A stretch of 64,000 nt of DNA from Nitrosopumilus cobalaminigenes (GCF_013407145.1 NZ_CP026993.1:124001-188000), one strand, 5' to 3'; counted from the first letter of the stretch, positions 54,020 to 62,722 are shown. Numbers and translations: made by a program. The notes: generated by a model not told the origin, from the letters alone.

Positions 54020-54934
54020 TTAGATAAATGTTAACCAAGGCAAGAATCTTTCATCTTTGCCCATGACTACATCTGTAAATGATTTTTGTAGTGCTTTTGT
54101 AATCGTACCCATTTTACCACTGCCAATCTTAACTTTATCAATCTGAGTAACTGATTTTACTTCTGCAGCAGTTCCTGTCATAAAGATTTCATCAGCGTTA
54201 TACAGATCATCACGTTCCAGATCACGTTCAATTACAAATCCACCATTTTCTTCAATTATTTGAATAATGGCATCTCTGGTAATTCCTTCTAATCCTCCTG
54301 CTGAAAGTGGGGGAGTTTGAATTATGTCATCTTTAATTATGAAAATATTCTCAGCACTACCTTCTGCTACTTTACCATTTGAATTTAACATGATGGCTTC
54401 ATCATATCCATTTTCTAATGCTTCCATTCTTGCAAGAGCAGCATTTGCATAGTTTGATGCAGCTTTTGCTTGCATTGGTTGAGATCTTGAATCAATTTTA
54501 GTCCAACTAGACACTTTACATTTTGCTCCAGAAAATTTACCGGCTTTTGATTCCCCCATTTTCCATTCCCAACATGAAATTGAAACATCTACTTTGTTTG
54601 TAGTTGGTGTTAATCCCATTGTTCCATATCCATAATATGCTAATGGTCTAATGTAAGATTCTTTGAGTCCGCCTGCTTGAACTGTTTTTATGATTGCATC
54701 TGAAATTACTTTTTTTGAAAATTGCATTTTCATAGAATATAATTTTGCAGATTTGAAAAATCTATCAACATGCTCTGGTAATCTGAAAATTGCTGATCCA
54801 TTTGGAGTATCATAGCATCTAATTCCCTCAAATATTGATGTTGAATAATGTAATGCATGAGTTAATACGTGAACTTTGGCATCTTTGAATGGAACCAATT
54901 TTCCATTCATCCATATTTTACCAATCTCTTTCAT
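54020..54934 (-). CDS. ilvE: branched-chain amino acid aminotransferase
   Basis: 304 residues, fold type IV PLP enzyme: GKIWMNGKLVPFKDAKVHV, HALHYSTSIFEGIRCYD, FRLPEHVDRFFKSAK, YIRPLAYYGYGTMGL, the PLP lysine in MQAKAASNYANAALAR, GYDEAIMLNSNGKVAEGSAENIF and FMTGTAAEV. These are the IlvE signatures. It makes leucine, isoleucine and valine from their keto acids. It appears to be a single gene. Confidence 0.94.
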   Translation of the reverse strand: MKEIGKIWMNGKLVPFKDAKVHVLTHALHYSTSIFEGIRCYDTPNGSAIFRLPEHVDRFFKSAKLYSMKMQFSKKVISDAIIKTVQAGGLKESYIRPLAYYGYGTMGLTPTTNKVDVSISCWEWKMGESKAGKFSGAKCKVSSWTKIDSRSQPMQAKAASNYANAALARMEALENGYDEAIMLNSNGKVAEGSAENIFIIKDDIIQTPPLSAGGLEGITRDAIIQIIEENGGFVIERDLERDDLYNADEIFMTGTAAEVKSVTQIDKVKIGSGKMGTITKALQKSFTDVVMGKDERFLPWLTFI

Positions 54935-55030
54935 AGGAGAGCAAAAAATCCATGCTAATTTAAAGAATTATCTTTTGAAGAATATTTGGCATATCTGAAA
55001 CTACATATCTGATAAAGAGTAAATTATGGT

Positions 55031-55237
55031 ATGGAGTGGACTATGGGCTTTGCAGGAATTGCATGCCTCGTAGTAGGTTTGGTTGGTCAGGCTTTTGAAA
55101 TGAGAAAAATTCGTTTGACTACATACAAAGATGAGGATTTAGGCTCAGCCAATATTTTCATGAATAAGAAAAATTTCAAGTGGTATGCTTTACTTGGTAT
55201 TGGAATTGTTTTGTGGTACGCAGCTGAGCGTATGTGA
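55031..55237 (+). CDS. small two-helix membrane protein
   Basis: 68 residues: helix GFAGIACLVVGLVGQAF (6-22), a polar middle EMRKIRLTTYKDEDLG, then YALLGIGIVLWYAAERM as second helix. No family recognised. The frame is intact and starts with ATG 55031. It lies upstream of the structured intergenic region. Confidence 0.6.
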   Translation: MEWTMGFAGIACLVVGLVGQAFEMRKIRLTTYKDEDLGSANIFMNKKNFKWYALLGIGIVLWYAAERM

Positions 55238-55240
55238 ATG

Positions 55241-55254
55241 GATCTATATAGATC
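55241..55254. promoter_or_regulatory. perfect 14 bp palindrome GATCTATATAGATC
   Basis: A perfect inverted repeat directly after the small membrane protein gene and before the candidate RNA. It contains a TATATA core, so it may be an operator overlapping a promoter. The binding protein is unknown. Confidence 0.4.
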
Positions 55255-55287
55255 AGGTCTAAATACTAGAAATTGCAACATATAGTA

Positions 55288-55382
55288 TCGCGTGTTTTGG
55301 GTAACGCCGGACTAACTCTAGATAAAGGTCCAAGAATAAACCCATGATGGCGGTTTACAGGAGAAATCCCGTAACGCCACTT
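55288..55382 (+). ncRNA. candidate structured small RNA
   Basis: A TATA-like TCTAAATACT at 55258-55267 precedes this stretch by about 25 bases. It folds into GGAC/GTCC (55309-55312 with 55328-55331) and a stronger hairpin TGGCG-gt-TTAC with GTAA-CGCCA (55348-55358 with 55371-55379), the latter followed by TTTT. GTAACGCC occurs twice, at 55301 and 55371, and both copies can pair with the GGCG..TTAC strand in between, allowing two mutually exclusive folds. G+C content looks clearly higher than in the surroundings. No coding frame. I do not recognise an RNA family; strand and ends are inferred. Confidence 0.35.
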
Positions 55383-55387
55383 TTACA

Positions 55388-56803
55388 TTAAATAAAATTA
55401 ATTTTTGAAATTTCTTGGTGTATTGCTCTGATTGCTTTTGTAATGTTATCTTGTGTATCTTCTACAACAATAATTATTCTTGAAGTTTCTTCCTGTGCAT
55501 CCATGTTTAAAATATTTAATCCTGATTCACCAATCTTTGCACTAGTTCTAGAAGCTACTTGTTGAACTCTCCACATTTCATCACCAATTAATGTAATTAC
55601 TCCTCTGTTGTATGTAATAGTTGCAAGTGAATCAAATCCTAAAAGATACTTTTCATTTCGTTTAACATATTCTCCATCCAAAAATAATATTCTAGAAAAT
55701 TCTATTCCATCTTTTGTAAATGGAGATAAAATGATAAATTCACTATAATGTTTGTCTTTTTCTAATGATGTTAACAGCTTTTGAATTGCACTAGTTTCAA
55801 TTCTAAAAATAGCACAATTCTCTTTTCCTGTTACTATTTTAATTGGATGTCCTTTCTGTTCATCTAGATTTCTTTTAATTGTAGTAATTTTTTCTGGATT
55901 TTTCATATTTGTTATAGTGATTGGCATGTCTACTCCGTTTTCTACAATTTCTTTAATTGCTATAGGATCTAAAATTTTCATTCCAAACATTCCTGCTAAT
56001 CTTGCTTCATTGTATGATAGTTGTATGATCTCTCTCAAGTCAGAATCTACAATTTTTGGATCGGCAGAAACTACAGAACTATCTTTCTCAAAATCAATAT
56101 TTGTTTCATATTTTTTATGAAATAATATTCCTAGATCAGCTGCGGTTCTATCTGAACCTCCACGCTCATATGTAGTAGTGATCCCATCTACCGTTTTTCC
56201 TATGAATCCTCCTATGGTCACTACTTCATTATTGTCTACTAATTCTACAATTTTACCCATTTTTTCTCTGGATTCTGCAGTGAGAAAATTTGTAAATTCT
56301 ATATTGTGATCAGTAATAATTGGCCAATCATCATATTCTACTGCTTCAGTTTTGATACCATTACTTCTTAGAATATGGTTCATTACATGTGACATCAGTA
56401 TTTCTCCAGAAAATGCTAATGCTTGAGAACGTACTTCATTGATAAATTCTTTGTTGTTATATGCAGTATCTAAGGCACTTTGTGCTTTTTCTAGATGATA
56501 ATCTATAGTTTTTTTACAATTTTCTTTGTTATTTTCATCAACAAACTCTAGAATTTTTTGATAAGTTGATTTTACAACATCCAAAGACGGTTTTATCCCA
56601 TTTTCTGCATTTTTACCCTGCTCTAAAATGACATCCGTCAAAGAACGTTTTTTTTCATTGTGAATTGTTAATGGGGCAGAAAAAACTGTAATTACTTTAC
56701 AATCTGTTTTCAAATCTGAAATTCTTTGAATAATTTTGGGAATTGTCTCGCCATTAGGACCTAAGGCACTTCCACCAAATTTTGCAACAATTAACTTTGT
56801 CAA
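55388..56803 (-). CDS. lysC: aspartate kinase
   Basis: 471 residues. The amino-acid kinase domain (1 to about 310) starts VAKFGGSALGPNGET and includes VVTIGGFIGKTVDG and TTTYERGGSDRTAADLG, the aspartate-binding block. Two ACT domains follow (about 320-471), with TYNRGVITLIGDEMW and SGLNILNMDAQEETSRII, the usual site of end-product inhibition. It phosphorylates aspartate for lysine, threonine and methionine synthesis. The start is 45 bp after the stop of the MurG-like gene on the same strand. Confidence 0.93.
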   Translation of the reverse strand: MTKLIVAKFGGSALGPNGETIPKIIQRISDLKTDCKVITVFSAPLTIHNEKKRSLTDVILEQGKNAENGIKPSLDVVKSTYQKILEFVDENNKENCKKTIDYHLEKAQSALDTAYNNKEFINEVRSQALAFSGEILMSHVMNHILRSNGIKTEAVEYDDWPIITDHNIEFTNFLTAESREKMGKIVELVDNNEVVTIGGFIGKTVDGITTTYERGGSDRTAADLGILFHKKYETNIDFEKDSSVVSADPKIVDSDLREIIQLSYNEARLAGMFGMKILDPIAIKEIVENGVDMPITITNMKNPEKITTIKRNLDEQKGHPIKIVTGKENCAIFRIETSAIQKLLTSLEKDKHYSEFIILSPFTKDGIEFSRILFLDGEYVKRNEKYLLGFDSLATITYNRGVITLIGDEMWRVQQVASRTSAKIGESGLNILNMDAQEETSRIIIVVEDTQDNITKAIRAIHQEISKINFI

Positions 56804-56848
56804 TATACTTTATCAAAATCCAATGGCCATCTATTAAGCATTTGATTG

Positions 56849-57865
56849 CTAAACCATCAATTTTTGAATAATTTCTGATGCTATTTTAGCACCATCAGTA
56901 TTTACTTGATTTCTTTTTGTTTCAAGTTTTTCTAAAACTAATTCCTCTAATCTGTTAATATCTTCAAATACAAATCCTTGTTCTTTTGCATTGTCTTCTT
57001 GCTCAAAATGACCTTTAATGGGAATGAATATTGAAGGTGTACCATAAGCGTTAGCCTCGTCAATGGTTGATTTTCCTGCTAATGAAATAATTACATCTGC
57101 TGCAAAAATTAGTTCATGTAAATTATCTACAAATCCTAAATTTTTTACATTTTTGAATTCTTTATTCACTGCAGGACCTGAAACCAGAACTATTTTTATG
57201 TCTTGATTGATTTTAGAAATTACCTCTAATGCTTTTTCTATGAGAAAAACTCCTGCATTGGTTCCTCCTATAGATATGATGATGGTCTTTTTTTCAAAAG
57301 AAAATTTTTTTCTTAATTCTTCTCTTGTACTATTTGTTTGTCTAACAATTGGACCTACTCGTTTAATATTATTCTCATCTTTTCCATTTTCAGGAAAAAT
57401 AACTGTATCGCATTTTTTAATTATTTCCTGCATTGATTTATTCATCTTTTTTTCAATGAATGATGCTATTCCTTTAGTGAAATGAGTTTCTAAAACATCT
57501 GTTATTAATACAGTTGGAATTTTCATTTCTTGTGCTATTGTTAATGATGCAAAATCTTCATCACTAATCACTAAATTTGGTTTATCTTTTTGAAGAATTT
57601 TTTCTGAAATATTTTTACAATCTCTATAATATTGATAATAATTCCATAACCATTTTGCTGGATTTTTCAATGTTCCATTTTCAATGATAAATGATGGTGG
57701 ACTGTATACATCTTGGACTTTGTAATCTAGTTTTTTTAGAATTTTTGCAGCTCCGCTTCCTGTGACAAAATTGGTTGAAATATTTTCAAAATTATTTACT
57801 ATTGCAATATCTCGAGTTACATGACCTAATCCAATTGGACTTGAAAAGAAACTCAAAACATTCAT
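56849..57865 (-). CDS. MurG/UGT-like glycosyltransferase (MJ1255-type, GT28 fold)
   Basis: 338 residues, GT-B fold: LSFFSSPIGLGHVTRDIAI as acceptor-side glycine loop, VISDEDFASLTIA, KTIIISIGGTNAGVFLI (donor-domain entry) and the sugar-nucleotide site ISLAGKSTIDEANAYGTPSIF with FEQEDNAK. The GLGHVTRD start places it with archaeal proteins of the MJ1255 family that are related to MurG. Transfer of a sugar to a lipid or cofactor is the probable role. It is far from the main glycan cluster and precedes lysC. Confidence 0.83.
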   Translation of the reverse strand: MNVLSFFSSPIGLGHVTRDIAIVNNFENISTNFVTGSGAAKILKKLDYKVQDVYSPPSFIIENGTLKNPAKWLWNYYQYYRDCKNISEKILQKDKPNLVISDEDFASLTIAQEMKIPTVLITDVLETHFTKGIASFIEKKMNKSMQEIIKKCDTVIFPENGKDENNIKRVGPIVRQTNSTREELRKKFSFEKKTIIISIGGTNAGVFLIEKALEVISKINQDIKIVLVSGPAVNKEFKNVKNLGFVDNLHELIFAADVIISLAGKSTIDEANAYGTPSIFIPIKGHFEQEDNAKEQGFVFEDINRLEELVLEKLETKRNQVNTDGAKIASEIIQKLMV

Positions 57866-57914
57866 GATTATCTCAATTTATTATCAAATTTCTAGATTTT
57901 CTCTTGTCTCAAAG

Positions 57915-57921
57915 TTTAAAT
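57915..57921 (+). promoter_or_regulatory. TATA box of tRNA-Val
   Basis: TTTAAAT at 24-30 bases before the first base of the tRNA (57945), the normal archaeal spacing. Confidence 0.55.
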
Positions 57922-57944
57922 GGATTTTAACAAGGTAGGTTTCT

Positions 57945-58019
57945 GGGCTCATAGTCCAGGTCGGTTATGACGTCGCCCTTACACGGCGAAGATCCGGGGT
58001 TCAAATCCCCGTGGGCCCA
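57945..58019 (+). tRNA. tRNA-Val (anticodon TAC)
   Basis: Acceptor GGGCTCA/TGGGCCC (one G-T wobble), D-arm with GGTCGGTTAT, anticodon stem TCGCC/GGCGA with loop CTTACAC giving TAC, variable loop AGATC, T-stem CGGGG/CCCCG with loop TTCAAAT, discriminator A. No intron. Confidence 0.96.
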
Positions 58020-58089
58020 TTTTATGCCTAATTTCTAACTAAATACGACATTTTAGATTATATTTTAATTAATTTTGAATATAGACAAT

Positions 58090-59679
58090 ATGATTCAAAA
58101 ATTATTTTTGGTTGTTTTTGTATTGCTGATTGCTGTGACATTTTCTCCTGCATATGCACAACATCATTCTGGTTCTCTTGCTCCACCCGTTGATTTTGAT
58201 GGATTGAAATTATCTTTAATTGCATTACTTACTCCTGAAGATTTTACATTAGATGATTCAGAAAACCCCAATCTTTCAATCAGGCTATTTGATAGTGATA
58301 CTGACATCAATGTAAAGAGTGTAACATATAGAATTCAAATCTTCTACAAGAATGATCTTGTAGCAAATGAATATTTTTTTGATGAAGATGGAAAATTGGA
58401 TTTAGAAATAAAACCCAGATCAGAATGTATTCATCAAGATCTTTGGAAATGCACAACGTATTATGGTGAAAAACATCCTATTGCAGGCGGATATTATGCA
58501 AGAGGTGATTCAATTCCTGTTATTCAAGGACCTGTATTTGATAAGAATGGTCAATATGAAATCAACGTATCCATTGTAGGAGCAACTAATCCAAAAACTA
58601 TGACTACCAAAGATTTACTTTTTGAAACATTTGTAGAGATCCCTCAGAAAGAAACATTTTTTGTTAAAACTGCAAATGCACAGGAATTTCCTATCTCTAT
58701 AAAATCCTACAATAGTGAAACTTCAAATTTCAACTATGATGTTTCACAAGAAAAGATAACTTTTGAAACAACTCCTCAACCAAATGCCCATCAACATCAT
58801 TCCAATTTCGAACAAGTAATAATTTTAGAAAAAGACTTTGAATCCTTCAAAGACGGATACGCTGTAGATGTATTTGTGGAAGGAACACAACTAAATGATG
58901 AATTTATAGAATTTGATGTTTCATCTAGAGATGTCAATATAATTAAAATTGAGATTCCTAATGAAGAATTTCCCTCATTTAATAATGATAATTCCTTAAA
59001 CGTTGAAATTTCACCTGGAAATTTGATTGAATACAGTGTTTTAGATTTAAAATTTGACAATAATGTCTCAGCAAATGTTTCATGGGATTCAAAATTAGAA
59101 ACTGGTAAAAATATTCCTTTTACGTTTTCTTTCTTTGATTCTTCGAATAATCCTGCAGAAGAAATCTTATTTGCATATAGTATAATTGATTCATCTGGGA
59201 AAGAAATTTGGTCAAATATTGGTTCTGGTGAATCTTACCTTGGTATTTTAGCAAAAAATGGAATGGCTAAAGAATCAATTTTCATTCCTGAAAATGGAAA
59301 ATATCAATTGAAATTGATTTTAACAGGTCAAAATTATCAAAACTTTGAAAATTTTCTAATTTCTCAAATTGACTTTGAACTTTCTCAATCACAAATGGAT
59401 AAGAAAGAAACACCTACTGTTCCTGATTGGGTCAAAAAGAATGCAGGTTGGTGGTCTTCTGGTATAATTGGAGATCAAGAATTTGTACAATCACTTCAAT
59501 TTTTGATCAAGGAAGATATTCTTCTTATTCCAACAACTGACTCCATTACATCTGAATCTCAAGAAATTCCTGATTGGGTCAAAAAGAATGCAGGTTGGTG
59601 GTCAGAAGGATTAGTAGCAGATTCTGATTTTGTTGCAGGCATTCAATATCTAATCTCTAGTGGAATTTTGGTAGTCTAA
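58090..59679 (+). CDS. secreted beta-rich protein with two C-terminal PDWVKKNAGWW modules
   Basis: 529 residues from ATG 58090; a TTG at 58075 is in frame but would only lengthen the signal peptide. Signal peptide MIQKLFLVVFVLLIAVTFSP with cleavage near AYAQ. The mature part begins HHSGSLAPPVDFDGLKLS and consists of several beta-sandwich-like stretches. Two modules starting PDWVKKNAGWWS end with QFLI or QYLI and are spaced 49 residues apart; this module is frequent in exported Nitrosopumilus proteins, where its role is unknown (cell-surface binding is a guess). Histidine-rich patches HQHHSNF and QHHSGS could bind metal. Confidence 0.85.
   Translation: MIQKLFLVVFVLLIAVTFSPAYAQHHSGSLAPPVDFDGLKLSLIALLTPEDFTLDDSENPNLSIRLFDSDTDINVKSVTYRIQIFYKNDLVANEYFFDEDGKLDLEIKPRSECIHQDLWKCTTYYGEKHPIAGGYYARGDSIPVIQGPVFDKNGQYEINVSIVGATNPKTMTTKDLLFETFVEIPQKETFFVKTANAQEFPISIKSYNSETSNFNYDVSQEKITFETTPQPNAHQHHSNFEQVIILEKDFESFKDGYAVDVFVEGTQLNDEFIEFDVSSRDVNIIKIEIPNEEFPSFNNDNSLNVEISPGNLIEYSVLDLKFDNNVSANVSWDSKLETGKNIPFTFSFFDSSNNPAEEILFAYSIIDSSGKEIWSNIGSGESYLGILAKNGMAKESIFIPENGKYQLKLILTGQNYQNFENFLISQIDFELSQSQMDKKETPTVPDWVKKNAGWWSSGIIGDQEFVQSLQFLIKEDILLIPTTDSITSESQEIPDWVKKNAGWWSEGLVADSDFVAGIQYLISSGILVV
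59420..59603 (+). repeat. two identical 37 bp repeats encoding the PDWVKKNAGWW module
   Basis: Bases 59420-59456 and 59567-59603 are identical and lie 147 bases apart (49 codons), the spacing of the protein modules. The flanking codons differ, so conservation at the DNA level is limited to the core. Confidence 0.85.
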
Positions 59680-59710
59680 TTAAGACTAACAAAAAAGTCT
59701 GATTAAAAAA

Positions 59711-60013
59711 TTAACTGGTTGGATTCATTGCAGCAGCTCTTTCCTTAACTTTTTTGTCTATTACCGCATTGACGTATTCACCTTGCTGTGCTTGACAATC
59801 TCCAATGTTTACTGCATAGCCATCAAAGGTTTCGGCAATACATCCTGCATCAGTAACAGCTATCACTTCTACTCTTTCAGTATATTCTTCTGGGGCAACA
59901 TACCACATTAGATAGGCAAAAAGTAAAACAGCTCCTACTAGAATTACTCCGCCAATAATAAAAATAGAATTCCTATTTGATCTATTTTTTGATTCGTTAT
60001 TTATTGCTGACAT
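59711..60013 (-). CDS. single-helix exported-domain protein, unknown function
   Basis: 100 residues from ATG 60013; an earlier ATG at 60061 is in frame but adds an unlikely segment (MKINHFLLIRFSHNID). A polar N-terminus MSAINNESKNRSNRNS precedes one membrane helix IFIIGGVILVGAVLLFAYLM, then an external domain YVAPEEYTERVEVIAVTDAG with two cysteines (GCIAETF and IGDCQAQQ) that could form a disulphide. No family recognised. It ends 31 bp from the stop of the convergent secreted protein gene. Confidence 0.66.
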   Translation of the reverse strand: MSAINNESKNRSNRNSIFIIGGVILVGAVLLFAYLMWYVAPEEYTERVEVIAVTDAGCIAETFDGYAVNIGDCQAQQGEYVNAVIDKKVKERAAAMNPTS

Positions 60014-60101
60014 GTCTATGTTATGTGAAAATCTAATTAAAAGAAAATGGTTAATTTTCAAAAATGATTTTCAACCAAACAAATCATACTTTGAATCAAA
60101 A

Positions 60102-60617
60102 TTAGCCTATTTTACAACAACTTTTACTTTGAAGTCCTCTTGCAATCCACCAAATAGAAAAAATCAAAACTCCAACTGAAATGAATTTTAATTCTAATCC
60201 TTGCATTGGAAATAATGATAATCCTCCAACTGCCCCTAAAATTACTGCTAAAGGTGCTGTACATGCAGGGCATCCAGGTGTGAATGCAGCAAATGCTCCT
60301 CCTAACACTGCTGAAGAGTTTGATTTGACAGAATTCATCATTTTCATCCTTTTAATTTTAAATGCCATCATTGCAAAATTGATTCCAGCTAATGCTGAGA
60401 TTGTGATTGTCAATCCAATTGATGTTACAATGTAAAAAGGCATAATCTCCATTGTAGTTTCTAAATGAGATGGAAGCATTGACATTGTCAAAAAGTAGTA
60501 GATGATTCCCAAACCTGTCCCACCAATTATTGCGATTGACGCATATCTTTTCGTAGTTAGAACATTTGAAATCAATTGAAATTTACTTGCCAAGTAGGTT
60601 AATTCACAATTCATCAT
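60102..60617 (-). CDS. membrane protein with CPAC motif and vicinal cysteines, unknown function
   Basis: 171 residues with about four or five helices (32-50, 60-85, 103-135, 140-160). The loop AAFTPGCPACTAPLAVILGA holds a CxxC in a proline-flanked setting, and the C-terminus ends SKSCCKIG. Such features suggest thiol redox chemistry or soft-metal (copper, mercury) handling, but I cannot place the protein in a named family. It is divergent from a small soluble protein gene. Confidence 0.72.
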   Translation of the reverse strand: MMNCELTYLASKFQLISNVLTTKRYASIAIIGGTGLGIIYYFLTMSMLPSHLETTMEIMPFYIVTSIGLTITISALAGINFAMMAFKIKRMKMMNSVKSNSSAVLGGAFAAFTPGCPACTAPLAVILGAVGGLSLFPMQGLELKFISVGVLIFSIWWIARGLQSKSCCKIG

Positions 60618-60674
60618 ATTTTAACTATATTTGATCAACCAAAGATTCTTAGCCATTAATGATGTGCCTACATC

Positions 60675-60926
60675 ATGACTGAATTTTCATCTGAAGAAAA
60701 AATCATTCTTGTCCAATATGGGATTAAAAAATATGAAAATGAAGCAACTGTTACTGAAAAACTCAAATCTATTCTATCTGAAAAAGATATTCAGCGAAAT
60801 ATAGACACTCTTCTTGGAACACAAAGAGTTAGACGAATTGGTCCTGAAATTCTTCAAAATAATGAAAGCCACACTGAATTACCAGAACTTCCTGAAAATC
60901 TCAAATCTATAATTGATGATCTTTAG
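60675..60926 (+). CDS. small soluble protein of unknown function
   Basis: 83 residues, helical and charged: MTEFSSEEKIILVQYGIKKY, TEKLKSILSEKDIQRNIDTL and an acidic tail. The 60-residue core has the alternation of a small helix-turn-helix or winged-helix fold, but no signature. Followed by a secreted protein gene with its own TATA-like box. Confidence 0.62.
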   Translation: MTEFSSEEKIILVQYGIKKYENEATVTEKLKSILSEKDIQRNIDTLLGTQRVRRIGPEILQNNESHTELPELPENLKSIIDDL

Positions 60927-60966
60927 TTTGAAAAATTCTTAAACTACTAGAATCAATCATTTCGAT

Positions 60967-61419
60967 ATGAACAAAATAATTTTATTCTCTAGCATTTTGA
61001 CTTTGACTTTTCTTTTGTCTTTTTCCATAGATACTGCTTTTGCACATCCTCATTCAGGCCAAGTTCTAATTAATGACCATACTCATGAATCTCAAACTGA
61101 AATTATTCCACTTGGTGGAAATATGGCACTTGAAAAAACATTTGTTACTTTCCATTCTCCTGAAGAAAATTCATTGCCATGGGCATTTGTTGAAGGAAAA
61201 ATAGCCAATCATGTGGAAGGATATCCGGTAATCATTCAAATTTTTAAAGAAAATGATGCAGTTCATTTTGCTCAAACAGATGTTAATGCAAATGGTAGTT
61301 ACGAGTACAAGTTTAGAGTATTAAACTCTGAAAATGGTATTTCAAGTAAAATATTTGACGGAGATTATTCAGTTAAAATCTTCAAAGTAGTATATCAATA
61401 TCAAGAAAACCTAATCTAG
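60967..61419 (+). CDS. secreted beta-domain protein, unknown function
   Basis: 150 residues. Signal peptide MNKIILFSSILTLTFLLSFS with cleavage near AFA-HPHSG. The mature protein starts HPHSGQVLINDHTHESQTE, histidine-rich and possibly metal binding, followed by a single domain with beta pattern (FVEGKIANHVEGYPVIIQIF, GSYEYKFRVLN, IFDGDYSVKIFKV) like the FGxY-type domains of exported thaumarchaeal proteins. CTTAAACTA at 60938-60946 is a likely TATA box. The stop shares a CTAG palindrome with the convergent radical SAM gene. Confidence 0.72.
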   Translation: MNKIILFSSILTLTFLLSFSIDTAFAHPHSGQVLINDHTHESQTEIIPLGGNMALEKTFVTFHSPEENSLPWAFVEGKIANHVEGYPVIIQIFKENDAVHFAQTDVNANGSYEYKFRVLNSENGISSKIFDGDYSVKIFKVVYQYQENLI

Positions 61420-62309
61420 AATCCACGTAATCCTTGTGGGCGTACAATCTCTGGATGTTCTTTCATCCATCGTACTTTTTCTAACATTTCTTGTTTATCT
61501 TGAGGGAATGTTCCCTTTACTGTGTAAGCATTAGATCCATGATTCACTCTAAATACAATTTCTTCTTTAGTTTCAATTTGATTCACCAAATCATATAGCT
61601 CTTCTAAAGATTCATCATCATTAATTCTAACAAATTCTCCTTTATACTTGTCAATGAATTCTTGCTTGATTCCATTTTCTAAATAGAGTGTTAATGCCCC
61701 AACATAGTTTGGTGAACATGCACTGAGAACTTCTGCAGTACCTTTAATGTGATCTTTTGAATATTTTTTCCCTCCTAATCCTAAAATTACCATACATGAC
61801 ATTACATATCCAGCTTCTTTTGCCTTGTTTACTGATTTAATGATGGTTTTTGCAATGGCTCCTTTTGTTACTTTTTTTAGAACAACATCTGAACCACTTT
61901 CAATTCCTAGATAGAACATGTCTAACCCTGCTTCATTCATCTTTTTTAATTCCTCAGAAGTTTTCTTTAGAATATTCATAGGCATTGCATAACAAGAAAT
62001 TCTCTCAATATTTTGAAATTTTTCTCTAATGTATTTTACAATTTTAATCATATATTCAGAATCTAGATTTAATGCGTCACCATCTGCAAGAAAAACACGT
62101 TTTGTATCTGGTAAATAACCTGCCATCATATCAATTTCATCTTTAACATCTTCCCATGGTCTTTCAGAATATTCTTTTGATCTATACATGTCGCAAAATG
62201 AACATTCGTTAAATGAACAACCTAAAGTTACTTGAAAAATTAATGATCTAGCTTCTGATGGCGGTCTGTATAATGGTGCATCATAATTTAACATCATTTT
62301 CTTCTTCAT
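61416..62309 (-). CDS. radical SAM enzyme with Cx4Cx2C motif
   Basis: 297 residues. The cluster motif is LGCSFNECSFCDMYRSKEY (C-x4-C-x2-C), a spacing found in a broad archaeal and bacterial radical SAM group that also carries the CxFCxMY context. VFLADGDALNLDSEYM, MFYLGIESGSDVVLKKVTKG and CMVILGLGGKKYSKDHI are the SAM-binding strands. The C-terminus ends HPEIVRPQGLRGF. No B12 or accessory cluster domain. The reaction is unknown. Upstream, a divergent winged-helix regulator may control it. Confidence 0.85.
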   Translation of the reverse strand: MKKKMMLNYDAPLYRPPSEARSLIFQVTLGCSFNECSFCDMYRSKEYSERPWEDVKDEIDMMAGYLPDTKRVFLADGDALNLDSEYMIKIVKYIREKFQNIERISCYAMPMNILKKTSEELKKMNEAGLDMFYLGIESGSDVVLKKVTKGAIAKTIIKSVNKAKEAGYVMSCMVILGLGGKKYSKDHIKGTAEVLSACSPNYVGALTLYLENGIKQEFIDKYKGEFVRINDDESLEELYDLVNQIETKEEIVFRVNHGSNAYTVKGTFPQDKQEMLEKVRWMKEHPEIVRPQGLRGF

Positions 62310-62394
62310 TCAAATTTATCTGATTTGTTTTTTATACTTTCTACTTTGTCCCAGAATACCTTTTAGTAGTAAATGGGAAGGAATTTCATAACTT

Positions 62395-62697
62395 ATGGCT
62401 AATGATCCAGATGCAAAGAGACTCTTGTGGTTTGTATTTGCAGGTTCACGTGGGGGACTAAATCGCTTAAAAATAATTTCAAAATTAAAGGAAAATCCGT
62501 TTAACACAAATCAATTAGCAAAAGAATTTGGACTTGATTACAAGGCAATTCAACATCATATACGAGTATTAGAAAAAAATAACATGATCAGTAAAGTTGG
62601 AGAAAAATACAATGTGAACTACTTTATCTCGACTTTTCTAGAAGTCAATATGGAGACATTTGAAGAAATTGAACGAAAATTGGATAAAAGTAAATAA
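62395..62697 (+). CDS. winged-helix (ArsR-like) transcription regulator
   Basis: 100 residues. After AGSRGGLNRLKIISKLKENP the helix-turn-helix NTNQLAKEFGLDYKAIQHHIRVL and wing KNNMISKVGEKYNVNYF form a complete ArsR/MarR-like DNA-binding domain, with a short C-terminal helix for dimerisation. No effector domain or cysteine metal site. Likely local regulator of the divergent radical SAM gene, itself or the next small membrane gene 25 bp downstream. Confidence 0.83.
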   Translation: MANDPDAKRLLWFVFAGSRGGLNRLKIISKLKENPFNTNQLAKEFGLDYKAIQHHIRVLEKNNMISKVGEKYNVNYFISTFLEVNMETFEEIERKLDKSK

Positions 62698-62722
62698 AAG
62701 CTCAGGAGTTGTTTTACTCTAA

